DNA of 64,000 nt. Origin: Megasphaera paucivorans. GTDB lineage: Bacteria; Bacillota; Negativicutes; Veillonellales; Megasphaeraceae. The notes under the pieces are model-generated. The model saw only the letters and a program-made list of their open reading frames with translations, was not told the origin of the DNA and did not search any database. The DNA lies in NCBI RefSeq assembly GCF_900103535.1, contig NZ_FNHQ01000002.1:1-64000 (forward strand). The letters are read 5' to 3'. Below, piece after piece: positions 43,388 to 51,366 of the stretch (position 1 is its first letter; each line of letters starts with the position of its first letter). The position numbers and the translations under genes are program-made.

Positions 43388-43926
43388 CGTTTGAATTGTT
43401 AAGAACTACACCCGTTAACGTTTTGCGGTATTTGCCAGATTTTCTGGCTAAGGATCCTATATTTAAATTGTCTCAGGAAACGCTTTCATGGGAACATGAA
43501 AAGGGTAGGTTAGAAATTATTGATATTGCCAAGCAATTGTTTGTCAGCAGTGCAACGTGGGGACTGGATGATTGGGAACGGAACTATGATTTATCGCATG
43601 GAATGAATGATACCTATGATTACAGGCGCAATAAATTATTTGAAAAAATGCGGGGCGCACGTACTAGTACTGTAGATATCATAAATAAAATTGTACAAAC
43701 GTATGGTTCCGGGTATGTTGAAGAACATAATGATCGTTATTATTTTAATGTATATACAACCTGTAAAGATGTGGGAATGCTGCAGGAAATGCGGAAGCAA
43801 ATTTTGATGTCCAGACCCGCTCATTTAGGTATAAATATTTATACCGGATATAGTTGGAATGGACATATTAATTTCGATGGTACGTACACATATGGTTCCA
43901 GTAATACAGAATGGAGTGATGGATAA
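43384..43926 (+). CDS. XkdU-like baseplate protein (YmfQ/DUF2313)
   Basis: 180 residues. QLFVSSATWGLDDWERNYDL and YDYRRNKLFEKMRGARTST, near the middle, are the DUF2313 signature. The C-terminus NFDGTYTYGSSNTEWSDG may contact the fibres. It follows the J protein with an ATGA overlap. Confidence 0.88.
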   Translation: MTFELLRTTPVNVLRYLPDFLAKDPIFKLSQETLSWEHEKGRLEIIDIAKQLFVSSATWGLDDWERNYDLSHGMNDTYDYRRNKLFEKMRGARTSTVDIINKIVQTYGSGYVEEHNDRYYFNVYTTCKDVGMLQEMRKQILMSRPAHLGINIYTGYSWNGHINFDGTYTYGSSNTEWSDG

Positions 43927-44435
43927 TGAGCTATCTTAGCAAATGGTTAAATCTTTTTCCTAAGGTCATCGGCAATCAAACACGATCGGATGATGGGATT
44001 GATAATACGCTGGATTACAATACGGACGGATTCCCTCAGCGTATGGCCAATGATCCTGTCCGATATGATTTAGAAAATGCCGTGGCAAGTCAGCTTCTTA
44101 GTAACGATGAACGGTTGAAAGAAGAGGTAGATAAATATAAAAAAGAAGCAGATGCTAACCTTGATACCGCAATAGAAAGTCATAATAAGGACGTAAATGC
44201 CCATGCTGATATTCGCACTAAGATTGGCATGGATATTGGTATACATAATAAGAATGGTGAGGCTCATTCAGACATTCGTACTAAAATCGGCACGGATATA
44301 GGCACTCATAACAAAGACGCTGCAGCACATGCGGATATCCGACAGCTTGTTTCCGATACAGTAAAAGTTACATCGACTGTCAATAAACCGGAATCCATGG
44401 CTGATAACGGATTATGGTGTGAAATTATTAGTTGA
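43926..44435 (+). CDS. Tail fibre-like protein with HN/AH-DIR repeats
   Basis: 169 residues. A short N-terminal attachment part is followed by a coiled coil (KEEVDKYKKEADANLDTAIE) and three repeats of about 22 residues, each HNK(D/N)...AH(A/S)DIR(T/Q), which are common in phage fibres and trimerise. The C-terminal tip is short. It is probably the first of several fibre proteins. Confidence 0.75.
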   Translation: MSYLSKWLNLFPKVIGNQTRSDDGIDNTLDYNTDGFPQRMANDPVRYDLENAVASQLLSNDERLKEEVDKYKKEADANLDTAIESHNKDVNAHADIRTKIGMDIGIHNKNGEAHSDIRTKIGTDIGTHNKDAAAHADIRQLVSDTVKVTSTVNKPESMADNGLWCEIIS

Positions 44436-44449
44436 GGTAAAAAAAGTAT

Positions 44450-44773
44450 ATGTTAAAAATTATAAATAATTGTATTTATCATACACGGGGTGATTCGGGG
44501 CCTTTGGCATATGCACCTAAGTTAAATGGTGTTTTGCTTACTAATTATATTGCAACATTATCTGTAAAGAAGTCTGTTGACGATGATACGTATATATATC
44601 AGAAAACATTTTCTAATGGGACTATATTTATTGATGCTGCAGATACAAACAATTTGTTACCAGGTAAGTATGTGTATGATGTTCAAGTATCGTGGACAGA
44701 TAATGATGGGAATAAAATGATCAGAACAGAAGGGCCTTTTGATTATAATTTAATTGCAGATGTGACGAGGTGA
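44450..44773 (+). CDS. Baseplate/fibre accessory protein, 107 aa
   Basis: The protein begins MLKIINNCIYHTRGDSGPLA, the DxG-type start shared with BppU-like N-terminal domains of receptor-binding complexes, and continues with IDAADTNNLLPGKYVYDVQV. Such domains connect fibres to the baseplate. The stop overlaps a GTG four bases inside the next frame. Confidence 0.65.
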   Translation: MLKIINNCIYHTRGDSGPLAYAPKLNGVLLTNYIATLSVKKSVDDDTYIYQKTFSNGTIFIDAADTNNLLPGKYVYDVQVSWTDNDGNKMIRTEGPFDYNLIADVTR

Positions 44774-44778
44774 TATCA

Positions 44779-45171
44779 ATGAATGAATTGGTAGGAAATT
44801 TAACTGATGATACCGCCAGCATTACAGGAAATATCGAAGAGAATACTAGTTTTGATTCAAGCCTTGGAGCGATTACTAAAGGAGATAAAGGTGACAAGGG
44901 AGACATTGGGCCTGCCGGTGCCAATGCTTATGCAATAGCTAAAAAAAATGGCTTTATTGGAACAGAATCCGAATGGTTGGCAAGTTTACATGCGGATTCT
45001 TTTTTTAGTTATGACAGTTTATATGAATTTCCTAACATCGGAAAATTCGGTGTTATCTATATAGATACCGGCTCAAATAAAACATATCGGTGGGATAGTG
45101 AAAATAGAAAATACTTTTGCGTTGGAAGTGATTATTCTGATATTGGTGTTATTAATGGAGGGAAAGCATAA
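44779..45171 (+). CDS. Tail protein with short collagen-like segment
   Basis: 130 residues. TKGDKGDKGDIGPAGANAYA (five Gly-x-y triplets) lies between an N-terminal head and a compact C-terminal domain with FIGTESEWLASLH and IYIDTGSNKTYRWD, known from phage fibres. The ATG at 44779, with GAGGTGA, is chosen over the earlier GTG. Confidence 0.75.
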   Translation: MNELVGNLTDDTASITGNIEENTSFDSSLGAITKGDKGDKGDIGPAGANAYAIAKKNGFIGTESEWLASLHADSFFSYDSLYEFPNIGKFGVIYIDTGSNKTYRWDSENRKYFCVGSDYSDIGVINGGKA

Positions 45172-46218
45172 ATGGCGACACAAACTTTAAATAATGTACA
45201 AATATTATTACGTAATGATACGGCAGCCAATTGGAATTCTAAGAATCCTGTTCTGGGTAAAGGTGAACTTGGACTTGAAATTGATACGGGTCGTTTTAAA
45301 TTTGGAGATGGAGCGACAGCGTGGAATGATAATACTCAGTACGGCGGCATTATGATTAAGGCAAATGCCAAGAACGGATATATTACGATTGATGGCGTAG
45401 ATACGTTGGTATATACATTAAATCCGGCAACGTCGAGTGCTTTGGGTGGAATTAAATCTGGATCAGGGATAGGGGCGGTAGCAGTTGATAGTAATGGCAA
45501 TGCCAGCGTTGCAAGTGTTGCAGCGGCGGGAAAATTATCAACAGGACGGACCATTTCGCTTGGGGGCGATATATCTGGATCGACCACTTTTGATGGATCC
45601 GTTAATGCTGCAATCACAGTAGCTCTGGTTGCTACAGGTGTTACGGCAGGAACATACCCCAAGGTTACGGTGGACGCCAAAGGTCGCATTACTAGTGGTA
45701 GCAGCTTGATGGCTGGAGATATCCCATCGTTACCTTTATCTAAAATTAGTGATGCCGGAACTGCTGCAGCAAAAAATATAGGGACTGCTGCAGGAAATGT
45801 GCCTGTATTAGATAGTAACGGTAAGCTGGCAGATAGTATGATTCCTTCATTGGCCATCGGAGATGTTTTTCCTGCAGCTTCTGATGCGGAAATGATTAAA
45901 CTTTCGAGTGCCCAGCAAGGTGATATATGCGTTCGTAGTGATACCAATACTACATATATGTTAAAAGTAGCACCATACAGTACGCTGGCAAATTGGGTGC
46001 AACTCAAAACTCCGACGGACTTGGTGCAAAGTGTCAACGGGAAGACTGGCGTTGTAATAATAACAACCAATGATATTGCAGAAGGCAGCAATCATCTGTA
46101 TTGGACACAGGCACGGTTTACTGCTGCGTTTCAAGCCATGGCGAGTACGGAATTGTCTGATGGAGCAACTATTTTACATAATACCGATACGCTGATTATT
46201 AACTGTGGTAATGCATAG
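45172..46218 (+). CDS. Major tail fibre protein
   Basis: 348 residues. The N-terminal 60 residues (ILLRNDTAANWNSKNPVLGK, FKFGDGATAWND) form the hyaluronidase-type head domain seen in Firmicutes phage fibres. The centre is low-complexity Gly/Ser/Thr/Ala (TGRTISLGGDISGSTTFDGS), typical of fibre shafts, and the end has KTGVVIITTNDIAEGSNHLY. It probably carries the receptor-binding part together with the following proteins. Confidence 0.82.
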   Translation: MATQTLNNVQILLRNDTAANWNSKNPVLGKGELGLEIDTGRFKFGDGATAWNDNTQYGGIMIKANAKNGYITIDGVDTLVYTLNPATSSALGGIKSGSGIGAVAVDSNGNASVASVAAAGKLSTGRTISLGGDISGSTTFDGSVNAAITVALVATGVTAGTYPKVTVDAKGRITSGSSLMAGDIPSLPLSKISDAGTAAAKNIGTAAGNVPVLDSNGKLADSMIPSLAIGDVFPAASDAEMIKLSSAQQGDICVRSDTNTTYMLKVAPYSTLANWVQLKTPTDLVQSVNGKTGVVIITTNDIAEGSNHLYWTQARFTAAFQAMASTELSDGATILHNTDTLIINCGNA

Positions 46219-46229
46219 GGAGTGACTGC

Positions 46230-46538
46230 ATGGAAAAGGTCATAAATGGCAGAATTCAAATACGTAGCGATACAGCTGCCAATTGGAAAGTGAAAAATCC
46301 TATTTTGCTTGCAGGGGAATTAGGAATAGAAACGGATACCAATTCCATAAAATATGGAGATGGAAGTGCTGCATGGAATGATTTAAAGTATATCAGTTTT
46401 CAGGCAGATGTTACTTGCTCCGTACAATCTACAGGAGGGTCAGCAACTGTATGGATTGAGGTGCCATGGGAAAATGTTTATATTACTGAGTCTCCTCCAA
46501 ACGGTACCGATATTAATGTCATAGAAATAACATCATAG
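46230..46538 (+). CDS. Short fibre head-domain paralogue, 102 aa
   Basis: Its first 55 residues repeat the head domain of the preceding fibre (RSDTAANWKVKNPILLAGEL, KYGDGSAAWND), then 45 unrelated residues follow. It may be an independent small fibre component or a product of duplication. A terminator follows directly. Confidence 0.7.
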   Translation: MEKVINGRIQIRSDTAANWKVKNPILLAGELGIETDTNSIKYGDGSAAWNDLKYISFQADVTCSVQSTGGSATVWIEVPWENVYITESPPNGTDINVIEITS

Positions 46539-46562
46539 CAGACCATATACGGTCTGTTTTTT
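46539..46562 (+). terminator. Intrinsic terminator inside the fibre cluster
   Basis: CAGACC pairs with GGTCTG around ATATAC, followed by six T residues, directly after the short fibre gene. It may lower expression of the genes beyond, including lysis genes. Confidence 0.75.
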
Positions 46563-46582
46563 ATATGGAAGGAGAAAATATT

Positions 46583-47071
46583 ATGTCAGTATTAAAAGCA
46601 ATTTTCCATCGTTGGAATAAAACGACTTCGGCTTACGATACGTTGCATCCGGAAACAGAACATGCTCAAGTAACAGACTTTGGACAAGGGGTATTGACGC
46701 ATTTGGCTAGTAATGTGCTGTCTAGTACGATTAGCAGTCTTACCACTGATAGTTTAATGGCCAAGTTGGTGAAACTTATTTTTGATGCTACCGGAGTGCA
46801 GTACAATATTGCGCAAAATGGGTATATCAAATTTGGCGATTTATTTGGAGGACTAATTATACAGTGGGGATTTCACTATTGTTCTGGAAATAATCTAGCA
46901 GTTACTTTCCCAATAGTTTTTAATGTTCTTCTGTCAATTGTAGAAAGTCATAAAGCAGATACATTATCAGATTTTAAAACCGCCACTATCGTAAAGCCGA
47001 ATGAAACTGGATTTACAATAAACACAAACAGTAATGGGTATGTATTTTATTATATTGCATTCGGAATGTAG
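46583..47071 (+). CDS. Tail fibre tip-like protein (gp53-like C-terminus)
   Basis: 162 residues. The start MSVLKAIFHRWNKTTSAYDT is typical of fibre N-termini. The C-terminal half, with GLIIQWGFHYCSGNNLAVTF and PIVFN, resembles the gp53-like tip domain of fibres that bind receptors. The ATG at 46583 follows AAGGAGA; an earlier ATG overlaps that site. Confidence 0.72.
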   Translation: MSVLKAIFHRWNKTTSAYDTLHPETEHAQVTDFGQGVLTHLASNVLSSTISSLTTDSLMAKLVKLIFDATGVQYNIAQNGYIKFGDLFGGLIIQWGFHYCSGNNLAVTFPIVFNVLLSIVESHKADTLSDFKTATIVKPNETGFTINTNSNGYVFYYIAFGM

Positions 47072-47129
47072 GTAACAAAATACTATATTCACATACCTTT
47101 TTTATTTTAATTATACAGGAGATGACGAT

Positions 47130-47576
47130 ATGAGTTTTGCAAGTAACGTTAACTATTATGTATGTGCGTTTGACAGCACCGGGAAGCGCATAGGATGCGA
47201 TATATCTTCTTTCGGCTCGGATGACGGAAAAGCGGCAGATATAGTGACTAATGTCAAAAGTAAGTTTCCAAGTGCCGCAATCGTTGAGATTGTGACAGCG
47301 AATATTTACAATCAATATCTTGCCGGATATGTGCGGGATATGACAACTGGGAAACCAATTGAGTACGTGGCACCGGAGCCCACAGCAGCAGAAAAAAAGG
47401 CATCACAGGCGGACGTGGTGGCTGCTAAGTATGAGCCGCAGATTACAGAACTAAAAGATGCGTTGGCTACGGCCACATTGGCCGGGGATACAGCAACCGT
47501 AACGGAATTACAAACGGAATACACAGCGTTAATGGCGGCCTATACGGCAGAACTGGAGGCGATAAATAATGGCTAG
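47130..47576 (+). CDS. Fibre-associated protein, 148 aa
   Basis: The N-terminal half reads VNYYVCAFDSTGKRIGCDIS. The C-terminal half is a long helix rich in Ala, Glu and Thr (KDALATATLAGDTATVTELQ), likely a coiled coil. It resembles small proteins that follow fibres in Firmicutes phages and may be a fibre chaperone. It overlaps the next gene by eight bases. Confidence 0.6.
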   Translation: MSFASNVNYYVCAFDSTGKRIGCDISSFGSDDGKAADIVTNVKSKFPSAAIVEIVTANIYNQYLAGYVRDMTTGKPIEYVAPEPTAAEKKASQADVVAAKYEPQITELKDALATATLAGDTATVTELQTEYTALMAAYTAELEAINNG

Positions 47577-47724
47577 ATGTAAATTTTGCGGTAAAAAATT
47601 GGATGATGCCGGATATTGTACCAATGAAAAATGCCCGGAATCAATTCGGGCAAAAATTATGCAAGCTGCAGCACAAGAAGAAACTACTGCAACTGAAACC
47701 ACAACACATACTAAGGAGGCTTAA
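47569..47724 (+). CDS. Zinc-ribbon mini protein, 51 aa
   Basis: MARCKFCGKKLDDAGYCTNE continues with KCPES, giving CxxC...C-x4-C, a compact zinc ribbon, followed by an Ala/Glu/Thr-rich tail. The start lies inside the previous gene's end and TAA comes two bases before the next ATG. Its own 3' end supplies AAGGAGG for that gene. The function is unknown. Confidence 0.6.
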   Translation: MARCKFCGKKLDDAGYCTNEKCPESIRAKIMQAAAQEETTATETTTHTKEA

Positions 47725-47726
47725 AA

Positions 47727-47984
47727 ATGGAATGGACAGCAATCATTGGTCCCGTGACGGCCCTGCTGACGGTTTGCGGGGTAGCATTTAATTATGGGGT
47801 TATTAAGCCGTTGCAAGCGTCTATTGATGATTTACGTAACCTTATTGCGGATACCCGTAAATATGTCGAAAAAACAGAAGAGAAGCGGCAGGGCATGGAA
47901 ACGAGGTTAACTAGGGTGGAGGAGTCAGCAAAACAAGCACATCTTCGTTTGAATGATTTGGCGCAGGAGGTGCATCATGATTGA
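47727..47984 (+). CDS. XhlA/BhlA-like holin-associated membrane protein
   Basis: 85 residues: one N-terminal membrane helix (WTAIIGPVTALLTVCGVAFN) and a C-terminal coiled coil (TRKYVEKTEEKRQGMETRLT, RVEESAKQ). This is the reverse of classical XhlA, whose helix is C-terminal, but its place before the second membrane peptide and the amidase suggests a lysis role. Confidence 0.65.
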   Translation: MEWTAIIGPVTALLTVCGVAFNYGVIKPLQASIDDLRNLIADTRKYVEKTEEKRQGMETRLTRVEESAKQAHLRLNDLAQEVHHD

Positions 47985-48160
47985 TTGAAAAAATTAATAT
48001 TGCAGACTGTATGGTCATAGCGGCGCTTGCTATTGCGTTGATTATGGCTATTTTTTATGGCCTAAATGAGCTTGCTATGTCTATTGCTAGTGGGCTCTTG
48101 GGATATATCGGCGGCAGTGTTAAATCGACCGCTAGTCAAAAGAAGGAGGAACAAAAATAA
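47981..48160 (+). CDS. Holin-like membrane peptide, 59 aa
   Basis: TTG start after GGAGGTG, overlapping the previous TGA (TTGA). The product has a long hydrophobic helix (MVIAALAIALIMAIFYGL), a second hydrophobic stretch (SIASGLLGYIGGS) and a lysine/glutamate tail (KKEEQK). These are properties of small holins. The amidase starts one base inside its stop. Confidence 0.65.
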   Translation: MIEKINIADCMVIAALAIALIMAIFYGLNELAMSIASGLLGYIGGSVKSTASQKKEEQK

Positions 48161-48714
48161 TGAAGGTGTTTATTAATCCAGGGCATGACCAAAATTATGA
48201 CAGCGGGGCCGTAAATCCGAATTCCGGCTTGAAAGAATGTGATGTTGTTGCTAGAGTGGGGAATCGCGTAAAAAATTATTTGGAAGCAGCTGGCTGTGAA
48301 GTGCAATTGCTGCAGAGCGATAATTTATATTTTGATAGTCAATATAATGATCGTCCTGTGGCTGTATGTGTAGCGGCAAATGATTGGCCGGCAGACATAT
48401 TTATCAGTATTCATTGTAATGCTGCTAATACACAGGCACGGGGAACGGAAGTCGAATGCTATGACAGTAATGACTCTGGAGGGCAATTGGCACAATGCAT
48501 TCAGTCTCAGATCATCAACAGCATTGGTACCGTTGATCGCGGCGTGAAGGAAATGCCAGGGCTTATCGTTTTAAAACATACCAATATGCCGTCCTGCCTT
48601 GTTGAAATGGCCTTTATCGACAATAAGGCCGATGCACAGCTGTTGATTGACAGTGAAGACGACTTTGCCCGTGCTATTGCCCGTGGCATTACGGATTACG
48701 AAGGTACGCTGTAA
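48160..48714 (+). CDS. Endolysin, N-acetylmuramoyl-L-alanine amidase (Amidase_3)
   Basis: 184 residues without signal peptide. The zinc site of Amidase_3 enzymes is seen as NPGHD (His), LKECDV (Glu) and SIHCNA (His), with the catalytic Glu in CLVEMAFIDN. It cuts the cell wall at the end of the lytic cycle after holin pore formation. No cell-wall-binding domain is attached. Confidence 0.94.
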   Translation: MKVFINPGHDQNYDSGAVNPNSGLKECDVVARVGNRVKNYLEAAGCEVQLLQSDNLYFDSQYNDRPVAVCVAANDWPADIFISIHCNAANTQARGTEVECYDSNDSGGQLAQCIQSQIINSIGTVDRGVKEMPGLIVLKHTNMPSCLVEMAFIDNKADAQLLIDSEDDFARAIARGITDYEGTL

Positions 48715-48811
48715 TGCAACCTAGTGTATAAAAGTATCAGAAATGAGTTTGGCCAAACATGTTTTGTAACTATTTTATGAATTTTAGTGTATATAAAAGG
48801 AGAAATTAATT

Positions 48812-49093
48812 ATGACAAAAGAAGAAATTTTAAACACCGTAGTAACAGAAGTAACATCTTTAGCTAAAGACCAGGCAACATCTTTATTGGGTAGTTTGAG
48901 TGTGGACGAATTGACACCGTTGGTACAGGCGCAGATTAAAACTATCACGGATCCGTTGGAAGCGGAAATCAATACAACTTCTAGTGTATGGGTGAAGATC
49001 CGTAACCGGTTGTATATTACAGCTATTAATAATGCTGTAACTTCCATTGTGGCAAGTATTCAGAGTGGATTAGTGGACTTGGTAAAGAAATAA
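48812..49093 (+). CDS. Hypothetical late phage protein, 93 aa
   Basis: A helical, acidic-to-neutral protein (VVTEVTSLAKDQATSLLGSL, SIVASIQSGLVDLVKK) without clear membrane helices. It follows the endolysin after 97 bases that contain a 12-bp palindrome GTTTGGCCAAAC (48747-48758). AAAGGAG precedes the start. A terminator follows, so it ends the late operon. The function is unknown. Confidence 0.65.
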   Translation: MTKEEILNTVVTEVTSLAKDQATSLLGSLSVDELTPLVQAQIKTITDPLEAEINTTSSVWVKIRNRLYITAINNAVTSIVASIQSGLVDLVKK

Positions 49094-49111
49094 AATGTGA
49101 GATAGTAAACT

Positions 49112-49150
49112 GCCGGACTGCTCAGTAGATGAGTAGTTCGGCGTTTTTTT
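49112..49150 (+). terminator. Terminator of the phage late operon
   Basis: A 13-bp stem, GCCGGACTGCTCA with TGAGTAGTTCGGC, is followed by seven T residues. It separates phage late genes from the restriction-modification cargo. Confidence 0.88.
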
Positions 49151-49236
49151 GCATTAATTTGAATCAATGTGTTAAACTGTAATAAACAATATAAAAAGTA
49201 ATGTAAATGTAAAAATTAGTGCGTATTGATAAAGTA

Positions 49237-49335
49237 ATGAAAATCGTTTCTTTTATGGTTAAGGGTTCGTTATCGGTATTTGTGTTTGCTGTAGGGGCCT
49301 GTTTGTTAAAACGCAAATCGGAGGATTTAAAATGA
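49237..49335 (+). CDS. Micro-ORF, lipoprotein-like 32 aa peptide before mod
   Basis: The frame reads MKIVSFMVKGSLSVFVFAVG, then ACLLKRKSEDLK. It has a basic start, a hydrophobic stretch and a VGAC sequence like a lipobox, then a charged end. Its TGA overlaps the ATG of the methyltransferase gene. The upstream ribosome site is weak. It may be a true small membrane peptide, a coupling leader, or chance. Confidence 0.3.
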   Translation: MKIVSFMVKGSLSVFVFAVGACLLKRKSEDLK

Positions 49336-51362
49336 TAAAAGATATTATTGAAGCAAATGAAGCTGTACTCCCAAACAGTAAAGAAATGACGGTATTAAAA
49401 GAATATTTTCCATCATGCTTTAAAGCAGATGGTTCTTTTGATATGTATCGTTTTTCTGAATTTTTAAAAGATAAAATTGATATTTCACATGAAGGTTATG
49501 AATTGAAGTTTTTGGGAAAAAACTATGCTAAAATGCTTGCTTCTCTTGATACCGAAACTGTCATTATTCCAGACGAAGCACACAACTCACTTCCTGAAAA
49601 TATAGACAGCGAGAATGTGTATATTAGTGGAGATAACCTTGATGGTTTAAAACATTTATTAAAATCCTATGCTGGACATATTAAATGCATCTACATAGAC
49701 CCTCCATACAACACAGGTTCTGATGGGTTTGTTTATAATGATAAGTTCAATTTCACAATTGATGACTTGGTTGAAAAATTGAGCATTGACAAAGAACAGG
49801 CCCAGCGTATTCTTGACTTAACCAACAGAGGAAGTGCATCTCATTCTGCTTGGCTTATGTTTATGTATCCTCGATTACAATTGGCTAAAGATTTGTTGGA
49901 TATAGACGGTGTGATATTTATTTCGATAGATGATAATGAACAAGGTAATTTAAAGCTTTTAGGTGATGATATTTTTAGTGAAACAAACTTTGTAGCACAG
50001 TTGGTTTGGGAGAAGAAAAAGAAAGGTAGTTACTTAGCTAATAGTGTTACAAATATTAAAGAATATGTTTTGGTTTATGCCAAGCGAAAAGAAAAATTTG
50101 ATGGTTTAATTGGTGAGATTAATAGTAAGGAAGAAACATATCCTTGTGTTAATGCTTCAAATGGCAGAGATGTTCGGATTATTCGGGCAGGGATAGAAAG
50201 CAGATATCGAGAGCCAAATTATAAAATGAATGCTGGCAATATTATATCTGATACGACAATGAGTCTTCTACTTAAGTCTGATTTGATAATTAAAAACGGT
50301 GTATTAGCACAAGAACTAAAAATTGAAGGAAACTGGCGATACGGGCAAGATGCAATGACTGAGTATGCAAAAAATAAAGAATTATACATTACTCGGGATT
50401 TATATTTGAGAAGAATTGTAAAAGAACCAAGATATAAAGGTCTAAAGGATTTGTTATTACGTGTTGGCGATAATGATACATCAGGGTATTCTTACGCAGT
50501 AGATAATACAAATCTACAAAAAAATGGATGGGGTTCTAATGAAGATGCCGATGAAGAGCAGCGGCTTTTGTTTGGAGAACAGTCATTAATGAGTTACCCA
50601 AAACCTGTATTGCTGATAATGAAACTTTTATCTTGTTTACAAAAAGACGAATTGACAGTTGTAGATTTCTTCTCTGGCTCCGCAACAACTGCTGAAGCCA
50701 CAATGAGATTAAATACCTTAGGTAAAAAAGTTAGAACAATTTCTATTCAATTACCAGAAAACTTGGATATCAAGTATGAAACATCAACTGGAGACGATAA
50801 AACAAACGCAAAAAAACTTATAAAATTTTTAGAGAAGAATAATCGTCCACATACATTAGACTATCTAGGCATTGAAAGGCTTATTCGTGCATCAAAGAAA
50901 ATTCATGAAGAAAATCCGGACACAACTGCTGACCTTGGTTTCAAACATTACACATTACACGAAGTAAGTCAAACGACTCTTGATAAAATTGAGAAGTTTG
51001 ATAATAGTGGTTTTATCACTGATACATCTATATATGATGAATTTGGCACTGCTACGGTTCTCACAACATGGCTAGTACACGATAATTATGGGTTTGTAAA
51101 CAACTGTAAAATGATTGACTTTGCAGGATATACAGCATATTGGTGTGAAAACCACCTATATTTTATCAAGCCGGGTCTTACTGAAGAAGCAATTAAGTCG
51201 GTTATTGAAAAATACAATACTGATGGTAGTTTCAACCCACAAAATATGGTGTTATTTGGATATAGTTTTAATTATGTTGAAATGGAAAACTTGAAGACAA
51301 ATGTGAAAATTTTACGGGATTCTGAGAAGAACTTGAAAATAAATATCGATACTAGATACTAA
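49332..51362 (+). CDS. Type III restriction-modification methyltransferase (Mod)
   Basis: 676 residues, beta-class N6-adenine methyltransferase. The catalytic motif IV is DPPYNTGS (Asp 123). A variable target recognition part lies in the centre and the SAM-binding motif I is DFFSGSATTAEA (about 443-454), the order typical of Mod subunits. GGAGG lies before the ATG. Mod recognises the asymmetric site and methylates one strand; with Res it forms the restriction complex. The DNA is visibly more AT-rich than the phage replication genes. Confidence 0.93.
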   Translation: MIKDIIEANEAVLPNSKEMTVLKEYFPSCFKADGSFDMYRFSEFLKDKIDISHEGYELKFLGKNYAKMLASLDTETVIIPDEAHNSLPENIDSENVYISGDNLDGLKHLLKSYAGHIKCIYIDPPYNTGSDGFVYNDKFNFTIDDLVEKLSIDKEQAQRILDLTNRGSASHSAWLMFMYPRLQLAKDLLDIDGVIFISIDDNEQGNLKLLGDDIFSETNFVAQLVWEKKKKGSYLANSVTNIKEYVLVYAKRKEKFDGLIGEINSKEETYPCVNASNGRDVRIIRAGIESRYREPNYKMNAGNIISDTTMSLLLKSDLIIKNGVLAQELKIEGNWRYGQDAMTEYAKNKELYITRDLYLRRIVKEPRYKGLKDLLLRVGDNDTSGYSYAVDNTNLQKNGWGSNEDADEEQRLLFGEQSLMSYPKPVLLIMKLLSCLQKDELTVVDFFSGSATTAEATMRLNTLGKKVRTISIQLPENLDIKYETSTGDDKTNAKKLIKFLEKNNRPHTLDYLGIERLIRASKKIHEENPDTTADLGFKHYTLHEVSQTTLDKIEKFDNSGFITDTSIYDEFGTATVLTTWLVHDNYGFVNNCKMIDFAGYTAYWCENHLYFIKPGLTEEAIKSVIEKYNTDGSFNPQNMVLFGYSFNYVEMENLKTNVKILRDSEKNLKINIDTRY

Positions 51363-51366
51363 GGGG

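Noticed and set aside
45336-46091. 251-codon minus-strand frame inside the tail fibre gene
   Set aside because: It is a shadow of a low-complexity fibre shaft, with no start signal.
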